DNA from: Alligator mississippiensis
Taxonomy: Eukaryota; Chordata; Crocodylia; Alligatoridae
DNA: 64,000 bases
Assembly: GCF_030867095.1 (NCBI RefSeq)
Contig: NC_081826.1
Span: 58,930,001 to 58,994,000, forward strand
Direction: 5' to 3'
Made by a program: the position numbers and the translations under genes. Position 1 is the first letter of the stretch; every line of letters begins with the position of its first letter. The notes beneath the pieces are model-generated. The model was not told where the DNA came from and ran no database searches. It saw nothing but the letters and a program-made list of their open reading frames with translations. This document shows positions 37,101 to 52,100 of the stretch, piece by piece.

Positions 37101-40100
37101 ATCATCTCAGACTATAGACAACTAAGAAGTCTCCCCTTCTGCTTTAGGTAACATTAACAGAATATTCCTGTTGATCTATGGATATATAAACATAGATGTT
37201 AATGAGTACATTGCTAAGTGTGTTTATTGGTAAACTGCGTAAGTGAGTGATCTGCAATATGTTACTTTTTACTGTCTTCTGTAAAATTTGGGTAGGTGTT
37301 AACTTCAATTTTTTTAGACTGAACCTTCAGAGGAGGACATCTTTCACACAGGTGTCACAATATTATGAATCACTTAGTTGCAGTTCTGCTAGACTTAATT
37401 TTGAAAATTGAGTGGTATATTGGGTTTATGTTCCTCCTGTATCTGCTTTTTGAGCTGACCTTGGTATGTGAGCTATTCACCCTGATACCAATATCAGATT
37501 TCTCTTAAAACAAGTGGAACAAAAACCTATGGGGAAGTTTTGACTTGAAGAATATGTATATGTTTGAATTTTCTCTTTACTACAGTTACAGGTAACATTT
37601 ATGATTACCTTAAATCAGGGATTGTCAGCTGGGGATACTTGTACCTCCAGGGATACTTAAAAAGGTCTTCAGGGGTATGCGGGGGTGGAGCTTGCCCCAG
37701 AGCATGGAGGTGGCATCTCCCCTGGCGTGTTCGCCTCTTACTTGTGGCAGGGATGACACACACACACGTGCTGGGTGCTGCTGGTCCCCCATGGCACACT
37801 GCGGTGCCTCCCCGCCCTCCACCCCAGCTCGTTCTTCTGATTGGCCGCTGGGCTACCACGAGGGTCTCAGTGGCAGGTGGGTAAGTGCATTTCTATGCCC
37901 ACTTCCAGGAGCAGGGTCAGGAGGGCGAGCAGGGCTGGTGGGGGGCAGGGGAGTGTCACATGCGGCGGCCGCCACAGCCTGTGCCACTTTCCCACGGCCA
38001 GTTGCACATGTGGCTCTACGGGCTGCTGACCGGTGGCAGTGGTTCAGTGGGTGGTGGCAGTGGTCGCCATGTGTGAGCACACAGCACCTCTCCTCACTCT
38101 ACGTCTGGCCACTGCCACCAGAAGGAGTACACTTGCTAAAAAAGGTTGAAAAACTCTGCCTTAAATGAAAGAGGAAAAAATACTGGTTTTATATATTTGA
38201 CAGAACTTTGTGTATAATCAGGTTTCAGGCATTGTGACACACAACCATGCATAAAGAAATGTAAGGGCATAAGCATGTTTTAAAGAAAAGAAAAATATTA
38301 TAAAATCAAAATATGGCATATCAATTGGAAGCTTCAGATACAGTGCATAAAACTATTTTGAATTCTTTTAATTTTTTGCTAATTAACTGCAAGTTTACAG
38401 TGTTCCCTTAATCTGAGGGTGTCAGACTCATATGCTTTCATAGTCTGGACCTGAGCTTTGGGCTGCAGATGTTGATGCTCTTATATTGGCACCCATAACC
38501 AGGGAGTTAAGGGTGTTGCCGCTCAATCCCAGAGCTACAGTTGCCAAAGCCACAGTGTTAGGGTGGCCAGCATGCAAAGAGTGAACGCTTCAGATTTTAG
38601 TTGCTAACAGCAACCAAATGTATTAAGTTCTGTGGTAGTGTTCAACTTCAGAAGCTGGCCATGCTAACATTGTGGCTCTGGCAGCAAGAAGATTGAGTGG
38701 TGGTGGCACTAGTTCCTTGGTTGCAAGCAAGTGCAGTGAAAAGCCTTGTGGGTCAGATGACCCTATTCCTCAGGTTGAATCCAGCCTGTTGTGACACCCC
38801 TACTTTATCTGTGTAGACATCCATGTTGGTTTGTTTCCTGACTCATTTTTGCTGGAAATTACCTAAAATAAAAAACTTTTAGACAAAAATAAAATGGAGA
38901 CTTGTCACAACTTTTAGTCTATTGAGCCTGAACTTAATTGATGGCTCAGTAATAAATAAAATTGAAGCTGTGGACCTGGCTTCCTGTAACATCCACAGAC
39001 CCCAGTAATGACCATAGGCTCTACATGCACATGCCTGCCTCTCCTCCTCCCCCAACCCCCTGGTGAGTCAAGTGTCATGCTTGGCTTTTAAACAGGTCTG
39101 GTTGTTATAGCCATAGATATGCCAAAAGTTAAAGTTCTGTCAGCATTTGGCACTAATAAAAATGTATTGCGTAGTTGGCAAGTTTCATTAGTATGTTTCT
39201 TTTTTTTCCTCTCCTGGGGATTATCAGCACTTGCCACTGAGAAAACAGGATACTGAAATTTGTGAACAAATTGTTGGATCTGGTATGACAAGTCTATGTT
39301 TGCCCAAACATATCTATATCAGTAGATCTATCTATATAAATCTATAGAGATCAAACATCTATATATAGATTAGATATATCTAGATCTAGGTATATAATTT
39401 GACAAGAAATTAGAAGACAAAAGTTTGAGATTATACATTACATGGCCCAAGTCACTTGTCTACCCCTGAGCCTAAATTTTCACAGGCTAGATTTTCTCCG
39501 ATGTGCTATCAGAATCTTTCTTTACTGGGCCAATTTTTTCTTTTAGTTCAATGTGGATTTGTAGTTTACAAATAAAAAAAAAATCTTCTGGTGTGATATA
39601 CAGGATTCTTCTAGGGTTTCTGAAACTCATTACTCCTAATTCTTGTCCTGAGTGACATTAATTTATTGGCGTTTTCGCCTTCTTCATTCAATGTGTTAAA
39701 TTTCTGCATGGCTTGGTACAATTCTGTTTCTGGTTGAGTTTGGAGCTGGAATACTGTATGTAAGGATTTAAGACCATTGGCAAAATTTGTAGAGATAATT
39801 TCAGATTTAATACTTTTGTTGGTCCAGTTCAGTTAGGTTTACTATGGTTTCATGAATATACTTTTACTTTCTACTCTTGGTACCAGTAATTTTAAAGTTA
39901 CTCATACCAAATTGATTTTTACTGTCACATTTATCTGAATCCAAGACACAAGAGCATAAGAAGTGCCATACTGGGTCAGATCAGTTGTCCATCTAGCCTA
40001 GTACTCCGTCTTCCACAGTGCCAGGGTGGATGCTACAGAGGGAGAGCATTGAACCTAACAACTTTGAAGATGACATTGAATTTCAGAGTACCTGCCAATA

Positions 40101-43100
40101 ATTAGATTCTATGCATGGAAAATTATAAATCTGATATAAGTTTCCATCTATAGAATGAATTTAAGATGACCCCCCCAATAATTTTGTTCCCTCAAAGTGA
40201 GTGGCCAGACAGACTCTGCCTCTTTCCCCCTGCCCTTTGCTCACTATGCCTTTCCCACTGCCACTCCTATCACATGCCCCTTGCCCCCCCCACACCAGTC
40301 CTCCTGCTGCCTGCCCCCCTGTCCCTAGCCCTTATGCTTGTCCCCCTGGTTCCTAAACCCTGGTCCCCCTCAAACCCTCCTCCCCTGCATTCCTGATATG
40401 AGTTCCCTCCCCTGATGCACAAGCCACCCCAATCCAGGAAAGGTGGTGGCTCAGTTCTGACTTTGGCCCCCAGCTCAAGCCTGGAGTTGGAGCTGAGCTA
40501 CTGCCTGCCCAGGTACTCAAATCTAAAATAAAGCTTTTTTTCCTCCCATGCTGATTGGGGGGTAAAAAAACTTGTCTGGGATTTGAGCAAATAGTGATTG
40601 AATTAGCTGTGTGTTAATAAATTTTGAGAGTAAAGGTCTCAGATTTTACTTTCTGGAAATAGATTTACCAAAATGTATTATGAGGCTGTAGCTTATTTGT
40701 CGTTTTCCACGTAGTTTGTTGAATTTTTAAATTGGATTTCTGGGCTTTGAGTGAAGCTAAGTCTAGAGTGCATCTTCTGAAGCACAAAGTGAGCACTGAG
40801 TACCAAACCGTGTATAAATGCCAAAAAACGCATAGTTATACAGCCATCTAAGTGCCACATAGGTGTGTGAAGGGGAAATAGGATCTGGCTCTCAAGGACT
40901 TGGCAGACATCACACTTAAGATAACGTGGCCATGTGTTCAGGCAATTTAATGTATCCACTAAAAGGGAAACCAACCACAAAAAATATTGCGCACACAGTG
41001 TGTAATTGTACTGTGGCTGGTTTCCATCATCCCTTAAATTAAATGTGTAGCAGAGCTAGGACTGCATTTGAGTCTCTTACTGACCCTGGTGCGGTTTCCA
41101 CGGACTGACAATTGGCTGATTGTCGGCTGGCTTCAGGAACAACAGCAGGGTCAGTTTCAGCCCTGATACAGTCCTGATCCAGCTGACAATCAGCTGATCT
41201 TTGGCCAGCTCTGAGGACCACATGGAGCTGGTTCAAGCCCTGGTGTGGTCTCAGAGCCAGCTAACAGCTAGCTGATTGTTGGGCACCTGACTTTCAATTC
41301 TCTGGTACAGAGGGAACCTGGGATCATGATCCTGGGCTCCCTCTGCACTGTCTACTAAGGCACGATCAGGATCTGATCTTTGATCCCAAAATCCTTTCCT
41401 GCATATATGGAATGTCAGGAGGTGTGAAAGTTGGGATTGGGATCAGATCCCATCACACCTTTAAATGAGCATGTGTTACAGCCTTAGTCGTACCTGTATA
41501 GTTTCATGGTCTTCAGTAATTGTTGGATTAGTGATATGAATTTGGAATAAATTAGCCCGGCACCATAAATGAAGAGAAGAGCTAATAAGTGACAACACAT
41601 TTTACTTCTAAGTTAGAAGTCTTGACTTTACATAGGGACAGAGCTGTTTGAATAAGAAAGTGCCTCATTCCTTTTTCAGAACACAACTTCAATGGATCTA
41701 GTTTAAAGTGAATTGAGACAGCACACAATCAGGGGATTCCTATTTGCTGTTACAAACAGAATTAAATTTAATGCATTGGTCAATCTAATTTGTAAAACCC
41801 TGATAAATGTCAATAAAATATGGGGGGGGGGGGGAATTTTGAAAGCAGTCTATGGAAAGGATGAGAGAAGTAAATACAGTACAAGCAAGTGTTAAGTTCA
41901 AAAAATTGTCACAGCTAGTGTTACTGGAAAATTGAAGTAATTTAAATATAAAGCAGTATTCAAAGCCTCATCTTTTTTGTAGATTTTTTTTTTTTAATAT
42001 CAGCTTATTGTGTTAGTCAAAAAATAGACTTGACATATCCTGATGGCATGTGTCAAGTGTAAGCAGAAGAGAAGAAATACTATGATCTAATGGGACATCA
42101 TTGGATATTGAATGATCCAGAGAGAGGTTCAGGGTCTGTGCGGACCTTGTGTTGTCTGACAGTGGACTAAGGATAGTGACTACATAATTATATAATAATT
42201 GAATTACAGCAAGTTAGAACATGTTTAAAGCTGTATAGACTATATTTTTTATGTTCTTACTTGCTGTTATTTCTGTGCTTAAGGAGAGGTGTGTGCTAAA
42301 GGATTTCATAAACCTCAAGCCAGGTGGTGGTTTTATTGAGCAGCAAGCCACAAGTAATATGTGCAGATCATTCCAGGAGTATGAATAAAATTCTTAGCAT
42401 ATCTAGTTTGTGCATCATTGAAATAATATTAACACATCAGTTTGTTTTTGTCATAATTTTTTAGAATAGGTTTGCATATTAACCATGACTCTCTTGCCAC
42501 TTAGAACCATATTTTCAAAATGTACCATATTCCAGACTTTTTTTTCTTCAAGTTACTGAGATATTTACAGCTATGCTTTTGGTCTGGCAATTTCCTTTGT
42601 TTTTACACAACTTTCAAGGAAGAGCTCTGATCAGAATTGGTAGTTTGTAAATAAGCTATCACTTTTATGTCCCTGTGCCATTGTATTGCCAACCTTCCCA
42701 TTTCCTTATCTGTTCATGTCTTTGAAGTATTTCAAGTTACATTTTTGTAAGTGTTCTTCTGATTCTGCTTTAATATTAGTAAACTGTTTTGTTCACTGTA
42801 TTCTTACATCTGTTATCTCAGATGCAGGAAAATAAAACCAAAGAGAAAGGAAATAGAGTTTTATGTTGAGGTAGAGGATAGAGCAAATCTTTACACAGGT
42901 TGTAACTTAGGGATAAAGGCTTAAGTGGGACGTAAGTCCAGTCTTTCAGAATAACTTTCCCCTGATAGTGTAGAGTTATGGATAGGTGTTATTTTGCAAC
43001 TCCACAAAAATGTGATAAAGGGACATGCAGGGGTTCCATCCTCCTTGTAGAAGGACTACAAAGCTGCCTCAAAGGTAAGCTGTGCAGCCAGGGGGCAATA

Positions 43101-46100
43101 GTAGGCTGCATTTTTTTGGCTGCTCTTACTCCCAGGGGAGCTCAGTCATTTACAGCCTGCCTGCCCCCCAGCCAGAAAAGCAGCAGCTGCAAAGGACAGC
43201 GTCTTCCACTCCTGCTAAGTCTGCTGCCAGAGACCCAGCTCTTGCAGTTCAAGGAGGGAATTCTTCAGCCCTAACTGCAGGCCTTATGTGCCTCCCTGAT
43301 CCATCACTCTGCCGATCAGTAGAGTGAGTGTATGAGGAGGGAGGAGTTGGGGTAGAAGAAAAAATCTGCACTACCCTTTGAACAGTACTGGGGCTACCTG
43401 GTGCTGTTCAGAAGGCAATGGGAATTGCTAAGATTGTTCAGGTGCTTGTGGCTGCAGACCTATAGCTCACTGCTGGAAGGTCTGTCAGGGAGGCATCCAC
43501 TTTTCCTCCCTTCCCTCTTGGAAGAGGTGGGAGAATGGAGGGCTTGGGATACTGGGGACCCCCATTTTGGTATGTGTAATGCAGTGGTCTCCAACCTTTT
43601 TAAGTAGGAGATCACCTTTGGCATTTAAATGCAACCTAAGATCTAGCGTGTACTGCCGCCACCCCCCCAGCAGGTAAGTTTGTGGGGAGGGAAGGGGCGG
43701 GGGGCAGATCGAGGCAGAGGGAGAAAAAATTATTTGGGGGCATGCCTCCCCAGCAGGCAAGTCCCACCTGGCCAGGGCCCCACTCAGCTTACCTCTGCTC
43801 TGCCTCTGCGGTGCTGTCCGTCACCACAGGGGCCTCAATCTAGCCCCTGCCCTTTCCCTCCCCCATGGACTGACCTGCTGGGCTGGTGTGCGTGCATGCA
43901 TGCATGTGGGCACTCAGCCCACCCACCCCAGCCTTGGATTTACTTCAAGAGGCTCTGAGTTCTACTGGTGGATCAAGATCCACTGGTTGGTGACCACTGG
44001 TGTAATGGAACATGTGTTACATGTAGCACTAGAAAACAGCCATGTTGCTGTTCAAAGAGTGAACAGTTTGTGATCACTAGGTTTCCGTATCAAATTCCTT
44101 GAGTACCTGTACATTTGCATTTTGTGTTGGCAAAAAGGCCCTTTTCCTGGCACAGATGTAATGCATCTTCATCGCCTAGGGAGATGGCATGTTTTAGTTG
44201 ATTTCCTATATCAAGATATTTGTATAATCTACATGAGAAGGTAAAATACTAAACTTGTTCCTTACATATGCAGCTTGGTTTGCTTTGGCTTTTATTTTCA
44301 TCATCAGTAGGGATCCTGGTTTTCTCTGTTTGAAAATTGCAAATTCTCTGATTTAAAAAAAAAGTCTCTGATTAACCCCCTCCCCCCAAATCTGTGATTA
44401 AAATGAAACGCCACTATATAGTTATAGATATATTTACAATTTTAAACCAATTTGGAAGCCCACCAGTGCCTCAGTTACTATAATAAAAACCCTGAAATTT
44501 TTATTACTATAATAAAAACTCAGTTCTAAATGCCTATAAATCTTGGTATTTGATTCTGGGTTTTTATCAAGGTTAATCAGGACTCCCGTTGCCCCCTTCA
44601 CTCACCAAGACACAGGTCCAGGCCCCTTACTCTCAAGCTACAGCCCCCCAGCCCTGTTGGTGCCCCTCACTCCTTACCTACAGACCCCTGCTCCCCCAGC
44701 CCTGCTGGAGGGGGCCCCCAGCTGCCAGGGCTACAGAGCCAGGGACCCAGGTCTACAGCCCCCTTCAGAAGCGCCCAAGCCCTGGCTGCTGCCCATGGAA
44801 AACGGCAGCTGCTGTGGCAAAGCGGAGCCCGGCCCTCCCTCCCCCGTGTGTGGCATGGCTGGAGCAGAGCCCGTGGTGGGAATGGGGGTGGGCTGCCTGC
44901 GGTGGGCTCAGGCTGCCCTCCCCATGGGGCCTCCATAGCCCAGAAGATGGGACCCAGTGCAGCAGGGCAGAGCAGCGGGTTCCAAAATTGTTGCCGCCAC
45001 TGGGAGCTCCATGCTACCATGGCAAGGCTCCCCCTACCCGCCCAGCAGGAATGAGGGGCACAACTCTGTGCCACCACCCCTGTTGCTGCCGGGTGGGCTG
45101 GGGGTGTCTCGCTAGGGCAGTGTTGGGATTCCAGCAGCAAGGAGCTTCCTTGCCCAGCCCCACTCTGCGCTGCTGTGCTGGATCCAGCCTGCTGGGCTGA
45201 GGAGGCCCCAGGGGGAGAACAGCAGGATGGGGAGCCTGAGCCTGCAACAGGCAGCCTGCACCTGCCCTCGCTCCTGCCCCACGCACAAATTTGAGGGGCA
45301 TGTTCCCCTCCTACCCTGCTCCGGGGAGTGCATGCAGTGTCAGGGAGCCAGCTCCATCCCTGCCCCCCAGATAATCTGCCCACAGCTCCATCCTGTTCCC
45401 CACTAGGGCCCTGTGGCCACACATTCCAGCCCTGGGCCCCAAGCCCCATGCACCCCCCCAGCTGTGCAGCCCCAGCCCTGCCCAACTCCCTCCCTTGCTA
45501 TGGAGGCCTCAATACCCTCTTATCCCTTCCAGACTTACCTCCAGCTCTCCAGGCTGCTTGGCGGCTATGTGCGTGTGTGAATGCACATGTGAACATGGTG
45601 CCCCCTGCCTAACTGTCCTTCTCTGCTCCCCGCATCTAGTCCGTTGCAGGCTGGAACTCTGCCAGCTTGTACAGCTCTTAGCAAAAGTGGAAAATCCATG
45701 GTTTCTCCATTAAAAGAGAAAATATATGTTTTTTTTCTGTAGGAAATGGAAAACCTGGTTCCTTGGTCATCACTGATAATGAAGCGTAGTTCCAATAATG
45801 TTGTCACAGTAGATGGTTGATTTAGTTGCTTATATGTGTTTTAATTACAGTTGACTGGATAACATTACTAAAGCTCTGTCTCTATTTCTAGGTGGATTGT
45901 AGACATGGAAGGTGCTCCAGGAACATTATATGAAGGAGAAAAATTTCAGCTTCTATTTAAGTTTAGTAGTCGATACCCTTTTGATTCTCCTCAGGTAATA
46001 AGTTTCTCTTTTTCTTGATTTAGAGCCCTCGTTTAGATTTTAGCTGCATACCACATGCTGAATGTTACATTGTCTATCCTTTTCATAATACAGTAGCTCA

Positions 46101-49100
46101 GCTTAGTTATATGAGTTTGTTAACATGTTTGTGCAGGTGCCACGTCTTTTTAAAATGGCCCTGCAGTAGATGACCTTGCCTGTTGCTGTCCACTTATTTT
46201 TCTAGGGAGAGCAGAGAAAATTCAACATTTTTTGTGAGTTTCACTTGAATACTATCAGAGACATTTTATACTGAATGAAATAGCAGCACAGGTAGTTCTG
46301 CCTCTACTTTCAAAGCTATAAAGGTAGGGTGGAAAACAGCCTGCTTTTTCCTGTACCCTTGCCTCGGATTTTTGGTACTACTACTTAAAGCTTTTCTTAC
46401 AATTTCCTTTCTGGTTTCTCTTCTTATCTTGCTTGTTTTTGATCCTTGGGAAGTAGGGTAACTAGGACCACATCTGTGATTGTGGCAGGGAAATGTATAG
46501 GTGTGATGGCATAGCATGAGAGGCCTGTGATCCAATTATACCACAATTTAAGTAGAAATGTTAGTTCATTCTTTCCAGAGGTACCATGTCTACTCTCTTT
46601 GACCTCTTGGCTGAAAATTCCAAGAATGAGAATTACCACATTTATTCACATATCTCATGCACCTTGTTTTGGGAATGCAAAATGAAGAGGAAAAATATTT
46701 TTTTTCCAGACTTCCCTGCCACAGTCTAGGCTTAACCCTCCAGTCAGCATGGATAAGGGGTAGAGTCCTGTTGCAAGTGTTACTCCCCCTCCCCCTTGCT
46801 GCTTGGCCAACACAGCTGTTGCCAGATCAGCAGCAGCTGTGAAGGTTAAACTTGTAGCTGTGTTGGGCCTGCAGCATAGGTAGGGGGAGTGAGGCTGATG
46901 ATGGGACTCCACCCCTGCTTCTTGTGACTGAACCGTTCAGCCCTGAGTGAGCCAGTACCAAGCACAGACCCCTACCACCATTCCATTGTTCTCCTGCCTC
47001 CATTCCAGCATGGACATCAGCTGAAATGCTTAAGACAACCACCCCAACTTTGGATGGTGAATTTTCAGGGAAATTTTGTGTATGATGTGCGATTAAATGC
47101 GGCAGTACCAATTGTGATTTCTGTAGAATTATTTCTGTTGTGCCACTTGCTTGAAAAGCTTAACCACAAAGATATCATCAGGTACTGTAGTAAAAACTAG
47201 AATGCTGACTTTTCAGTCTTAGGTTTTAAGGAGCAAACTGGCACCTATACATCTGCACCCATCAGGTTTGCAGTGAACTACTCACAGGTGATCCACAAGA
47301 GAGTAGCCACTTTCATTTGGTTCCAAGTAGGTACTCTTTGTACTTGTTACCCAACATGTGTGTGTGGCTGTGTGCAACTTAATGTAAAACAATAAACCAG
47401 ACAGGGGTACATCGAAAGAGATTTTTGGGGTTGATACCAATAGCTGATTTTTAAGGAGGCATATCGGCCGATACCAGTCTGATTTCTGATACCAGCTTGG
47501 TAGCTTGGAGAGCTGCGTGCAGCTGGTAAGTCTGGTGTTGTGGGGGGGGGGGGGGGGGCAGATCAAGGCCCCGCAGTGAGGGAAGAGTGGGGCTCAGGCT
47601 GTGGCAAGTGCTGCCCGGGCAGGGCGGGCATGGGATGGAGCCACGGTTTGTCACAACGGGGGGGTGGCTTCTGCTGCTGCACGCTGCTCATCTGGTGCTT
47701 ATCTGGTTGCTCCTGCCATTCTTCCAGGAGGGGGGGGGCGTGTGCCCCCGGATCTGCACACAGTGGGCCAGGAAGAGTCCCGTGCAGCCCTGCCCCCAGC
47801 CCACCCTGCTCAGCACAGATCCAGGTCACACGTGCGCCCCCCCCAAACCCTCCCGGTCAAGCAGCAGGAGCCGCCAGACTAGCAGCTCCTGGATGAGTGG
47901 CATGCAGTAGCAGGAGCTGCCCCTCCCTGTGCCGCCTCCTCCCCCCGAGAAGCTGCAGCTCTGTCCCGTGCCCACCTTGCCCCAGCTGGGCAGCACTTGC
48001 CCCAGCCCCACTTCTCCCTCACCATGGGGCCTTAATATGCCCCTTCCCTTCCCCCTCCCCTTCTACCACACCAGACTGACCAGCTGCCTGCAGCTCTCTA
48101 AGCTGCCGAGCTGTGCTCCTCGCTGCCTACATGTTGTGCTGTGGCTATGTGCATGCATGGGCATTTATCGGCCTAATTATCAGGCACATCAGGCCGATTT
48201 TTCCAATATGGTCTATTTTCTTTTTATTGGTGCCAATCCAATATCAGACCGATGCATCAGTGCACCTCTACAGACAGTACATGTACACTTATTAGCACAG
48301 AAAACAAGTATTTAAGTACAGGTTGCTTAGCTGTTGTAGTTGCCAAGAAAGATAAAAGTAATACCATTTTAAAAGTGCACCTTATAATTTTTAACACCCA
48401 GATTCTAGCCAGAATACCTATGTATTACAAATTTAAAGTTTAAACTTTTGTCACTCAAACACTCCATTGTTTTCTATCTTGAATACGTGTTGTCTATCAT
48501 AGTATGCATGCACTTGTTTCCTGAGATGTGCAAAGGTTTTACTTTTCATAAGACGAGAGATTACTTTAAAAAAAAAGAAATGCATTGCTGGACCTCTGAA
48601 GGTAAGACCTTGAATATTTGAATATCAGTAAGCAAGCTGATAGAAATCTGAGGTGGCGTGAAAGATGGTTTTGTGGTTAAGGCATCAGGATGGGTCTCAA
48701 AATATCTGTGTTCAGTTCCTGTCTCTGCCATAAGAAATTGTGTGTGCCATTAGGCAGTTTGCTTTCTCTCTAACAGTCCCCTTTCCCCAACTTGTAAAAA
48801 GGAGATGATGTTTCCATACTTCTTACTTTTATGGAGATATGCCCATAAAATACTTGGAGCATGCCAGCACTATGGTGATGGGTCATAATAAACATCTATT
48901 CTGCATATATTATTAGGTTATCTAATAGTGGGTGTACACTGGGAGACTGTTAATGACAGATGGGGGGGTTGGATGAAGTGTGTTGAGGTTGCTCAGGGTA
49001 GGACTTTCCTTCCATTTCCACCTAGCTTTCCTTTGAATTCTGAGCCAATTGTGTATTTTAGGGATGTGAAACACATGACTCACAGGCTGTCATTGGGTCA

Positions 49101-52100
49101 TGGAATCTGGGAGAGTGGCTAGCATAGGCAGTGAAAGGGGGGCACTAATGGGGCTTAGCTCCCCCAAATATAGGGCAGTGGTAGGGCCACAAGGCAGCCC
49201 AGCTGTGGGCTTCTGGCAGCTGCAGCAGGGATGAGGGAAGGGAGCAGGACTTGGCCAGGGGCAGGCACTGCACAGCCAGTGGAGTGTGGGACAGCTGTGA
49301 GCAGCTCGTCCGGGGGATGCAGCTCCCACCACTGTGCACACCCAGGGAAGGCACGGGTGAGCATGTGCCCTCCAGATCTACTTGGGGCAGCAGGGTGGGC
49401 TGCAGCTGTGCTGGGCTCTTCCTAGCAGGGGCTGGACCAGGCTGCGCTCGGGGTGTGCAGCGGTGGCGCTGGGAGGAAGGCTATGGGGGGCTGCATCTGC
49501 TCCAGAATTCGCCATATTTCCCCCCAAGCCTCTTTCCCAGCGCCACTGCCACCCATCCTAAGTGCAGCATAGCCCAACCTCCCCTATGGGAACAGCCTGG
49601 CACAGCCCTGGGCCCAGCCTGCAGCCACAGCCCTTCCCACACAGATGTGGGGACACGTGCCCCCCAGGATGCGTGCAGCAGCAGGAGCTGCCTCTCCCTC
49701 CCCACATGGTGTGCCCCCTGGACAAGCCATGGCTCCGTCCCCTGCTTGCCCCAGTTGTGCAGGGCCTGCCCCTGCCTCAGCCCCACTCCCTTCCCTTACA
49801 GACCTAGCTGCTGGGGGGGTCACACACATGCACAGTCAGCCCCCCCAAATAACTTTTTCACCCTCTGCCTATGGTGGCTAGTGGTGGGTTATAGTCTGTC
49901 ACTCAACCCAAGGGATTGAGGTATCAGTGGACACAGCCCCCAGCTGCATGGGGAGGGGGTGAGTGAGAGCTGTGTTGCCATAGCTGTACTCACCTTGGAG
50001 CTGCTCCACCCACTGCTTCTTGTGCTCCTTCCACCAAAGCAAGCACCTACTTGGCCAGTAGGTGCCACCCCTGTAAAATTTTAGTTTGGTGTCTTTAAAG
50101 TGATGTAATTGAGAAGGCATTTTTGCATGTTGCTGTGCTGCACTTACATTTATAAGTACAAATTACATTTAACCTTACAGTATTTCACATTTCATCAATG
50201 CTAGTTATTTAGGACCAAATTTTGTTACCTTTATTTCTATTGATTTAGTTCCTTATTTTGCAGAAGATCCTGTAGAAATCAGTGGGCCTACAAAGTTGTG
50301 TGAAGTACCTACTCATTGTAGGTAAAAATGGCAGAATCTGACTCTTTAATATAACATACTACTGTTTGTAGAAGAAGATGTTTTTATCTCATTTAGAATA
50401 TTAACAAATGCTAATTGCATTTTTTTTACTTTTTAGGTCATGTTTACTGGTGACAATATTCCTGTTCATCCCCATGTGTATAGCAATGGTCATATCTGTT
50501 TATCCATTCTAACAGAAGACTGGTCTCCAGCTCTTTCAGTGCAATCTGTTTGTCTTAGCATTATTAGCATGCTTTCCAGCTGCAAAGAAAAGGTATATTG
50601 CTTTTTGTTTTGTTTCTGTTTCAAACAAGCAAACAAGTATGCCTTCACTAAAAACGTTGAAACATTTCGATACTGTCAGTTTAGAAAATGGTGTATTGCA
50701 ACGGAAGCATAAACGACAATAATTCACTAAAAATGGTGCTCTGCTAGGAGCCTGCAAAAAGAGGCTTGAATAGAATAGAACAGAATGTAATAACTCTACC
50801 ATTTTATTAGGCTAACTTGCATCTTAGTCAATATAAAAAGTTATCCTAACAGAAGTTCATAAGTGACTGTAATGAAAAGTGCATTTTGAGTAGTGCAAAT
50901 GTCAGTTTGACTGCTATATTGAAAGCTTTATGGGAGCAAATAGAATGTTTTTTTGAAAAGAAACTAATGAATCCTAATAAGAGATGCACATTATTTTTCT
51001 TGCCCTTCATATAGCTACCAGTACATGGCTACATACAGACATTTGGGGGGAGGTTAGTGGGGGGGAAGGTTAGATCGCATTCAAAATGGCCACCAGGTCT
51101 AACAGTTTGCCCAAGTATGGATTTGCAGCTAGTTAGGTAGATCTACTTGCAAACTGTATAGAAGTTCAGGAAAGTTAGATCAGTCTAAAGCTGGGCAACC
51201 TGTTTTAAGTTAAGTATATTTCTGAGTTGTAGTATAACTTAGGTCAGTCTTGCCAGACCCTATCTAACTGAAATTCTGTACAGTTCCCAGCACATCCCCA
51301 AGGCTGGGAAAGCCCAGCTGCTGGTCCCAGCCCTGAGTCCGTGCTTTTCCTACCCCCTTCTTGGCACTGGGCTATTTTTAGTCCCCTGGCCCTTTGCCCC
51401 CCACCACCAGACAGACAGACAGTCCACCCCCCAACCCTCCAAACACCCCATCTTGCAAACTGCTCCCTATCCCAGTTTTATCAGTGTTCATTTATGCTGA
51501 GACATGAGGAAGTAAATCGGTGGGGGGAGGGATGGGAGAGTGGATTCACCGGGGGGATTGTTTGGGGATGTGGGGGTTGGGGGCAACCCCCTAAACCCCC
51601 TCATGGACCCTGTGAGACCTGCTAATCTCACCAAACCCTCCTGGACCCCACCAGTCCCCTAGCAGACCCCACCTGCCTCCCCAATCCTGACTTACCTTAG
51701 ATCAGATGGCTATTTTTAACATGATCTAATCCTGGCATGCAATTGTTTTGGCTGGTTTGCCGCTTACAGAGTTTTGGCAAGCTGTCATGGGCTACATGGG
51801 TAGCCCCACCCCTTGACAGATGCCCTGCCCCCTGGTTGCCATCTTGTGACCAAAAGTCCTGCCCCCTAAGTCCTGACCTTTGCCACCAGAAGTCCCCACC
51901 CTTGCCCCTAGAAGTAATCCTTTCAGCAAAGGGTTTTGTTATCTCGGAACCAGAAAAATACCAAATTATATTCTAAAAATCAAACTTCTACAACAGGGGT
52001 AGGCAACGTTTTTTGGCCGAAAAACACCACAATGCCTACCTCGGAAGGTCCCGGAGTGCTGGCATGGCAGGAAAAACAAAATGAGGGCAAGGGGTACGTG

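Noticed and set aside
39325-39400. Regulatory palindrome cluster
   Set aside because: Low-complexity ATCTA/TATA sequence, better explained as a decayed microsatellite.
44667-45485. 272-codon - strand ORF with an opposing 203-codon ORF
   Set aside because: Same reason: GC-rich core of a family D element, open in many frames.
47540-49919. 100- to 222-codon ORFs in intron 3
   Set aside because: Inside hAT-like elements with clear ends; no coding motifs.
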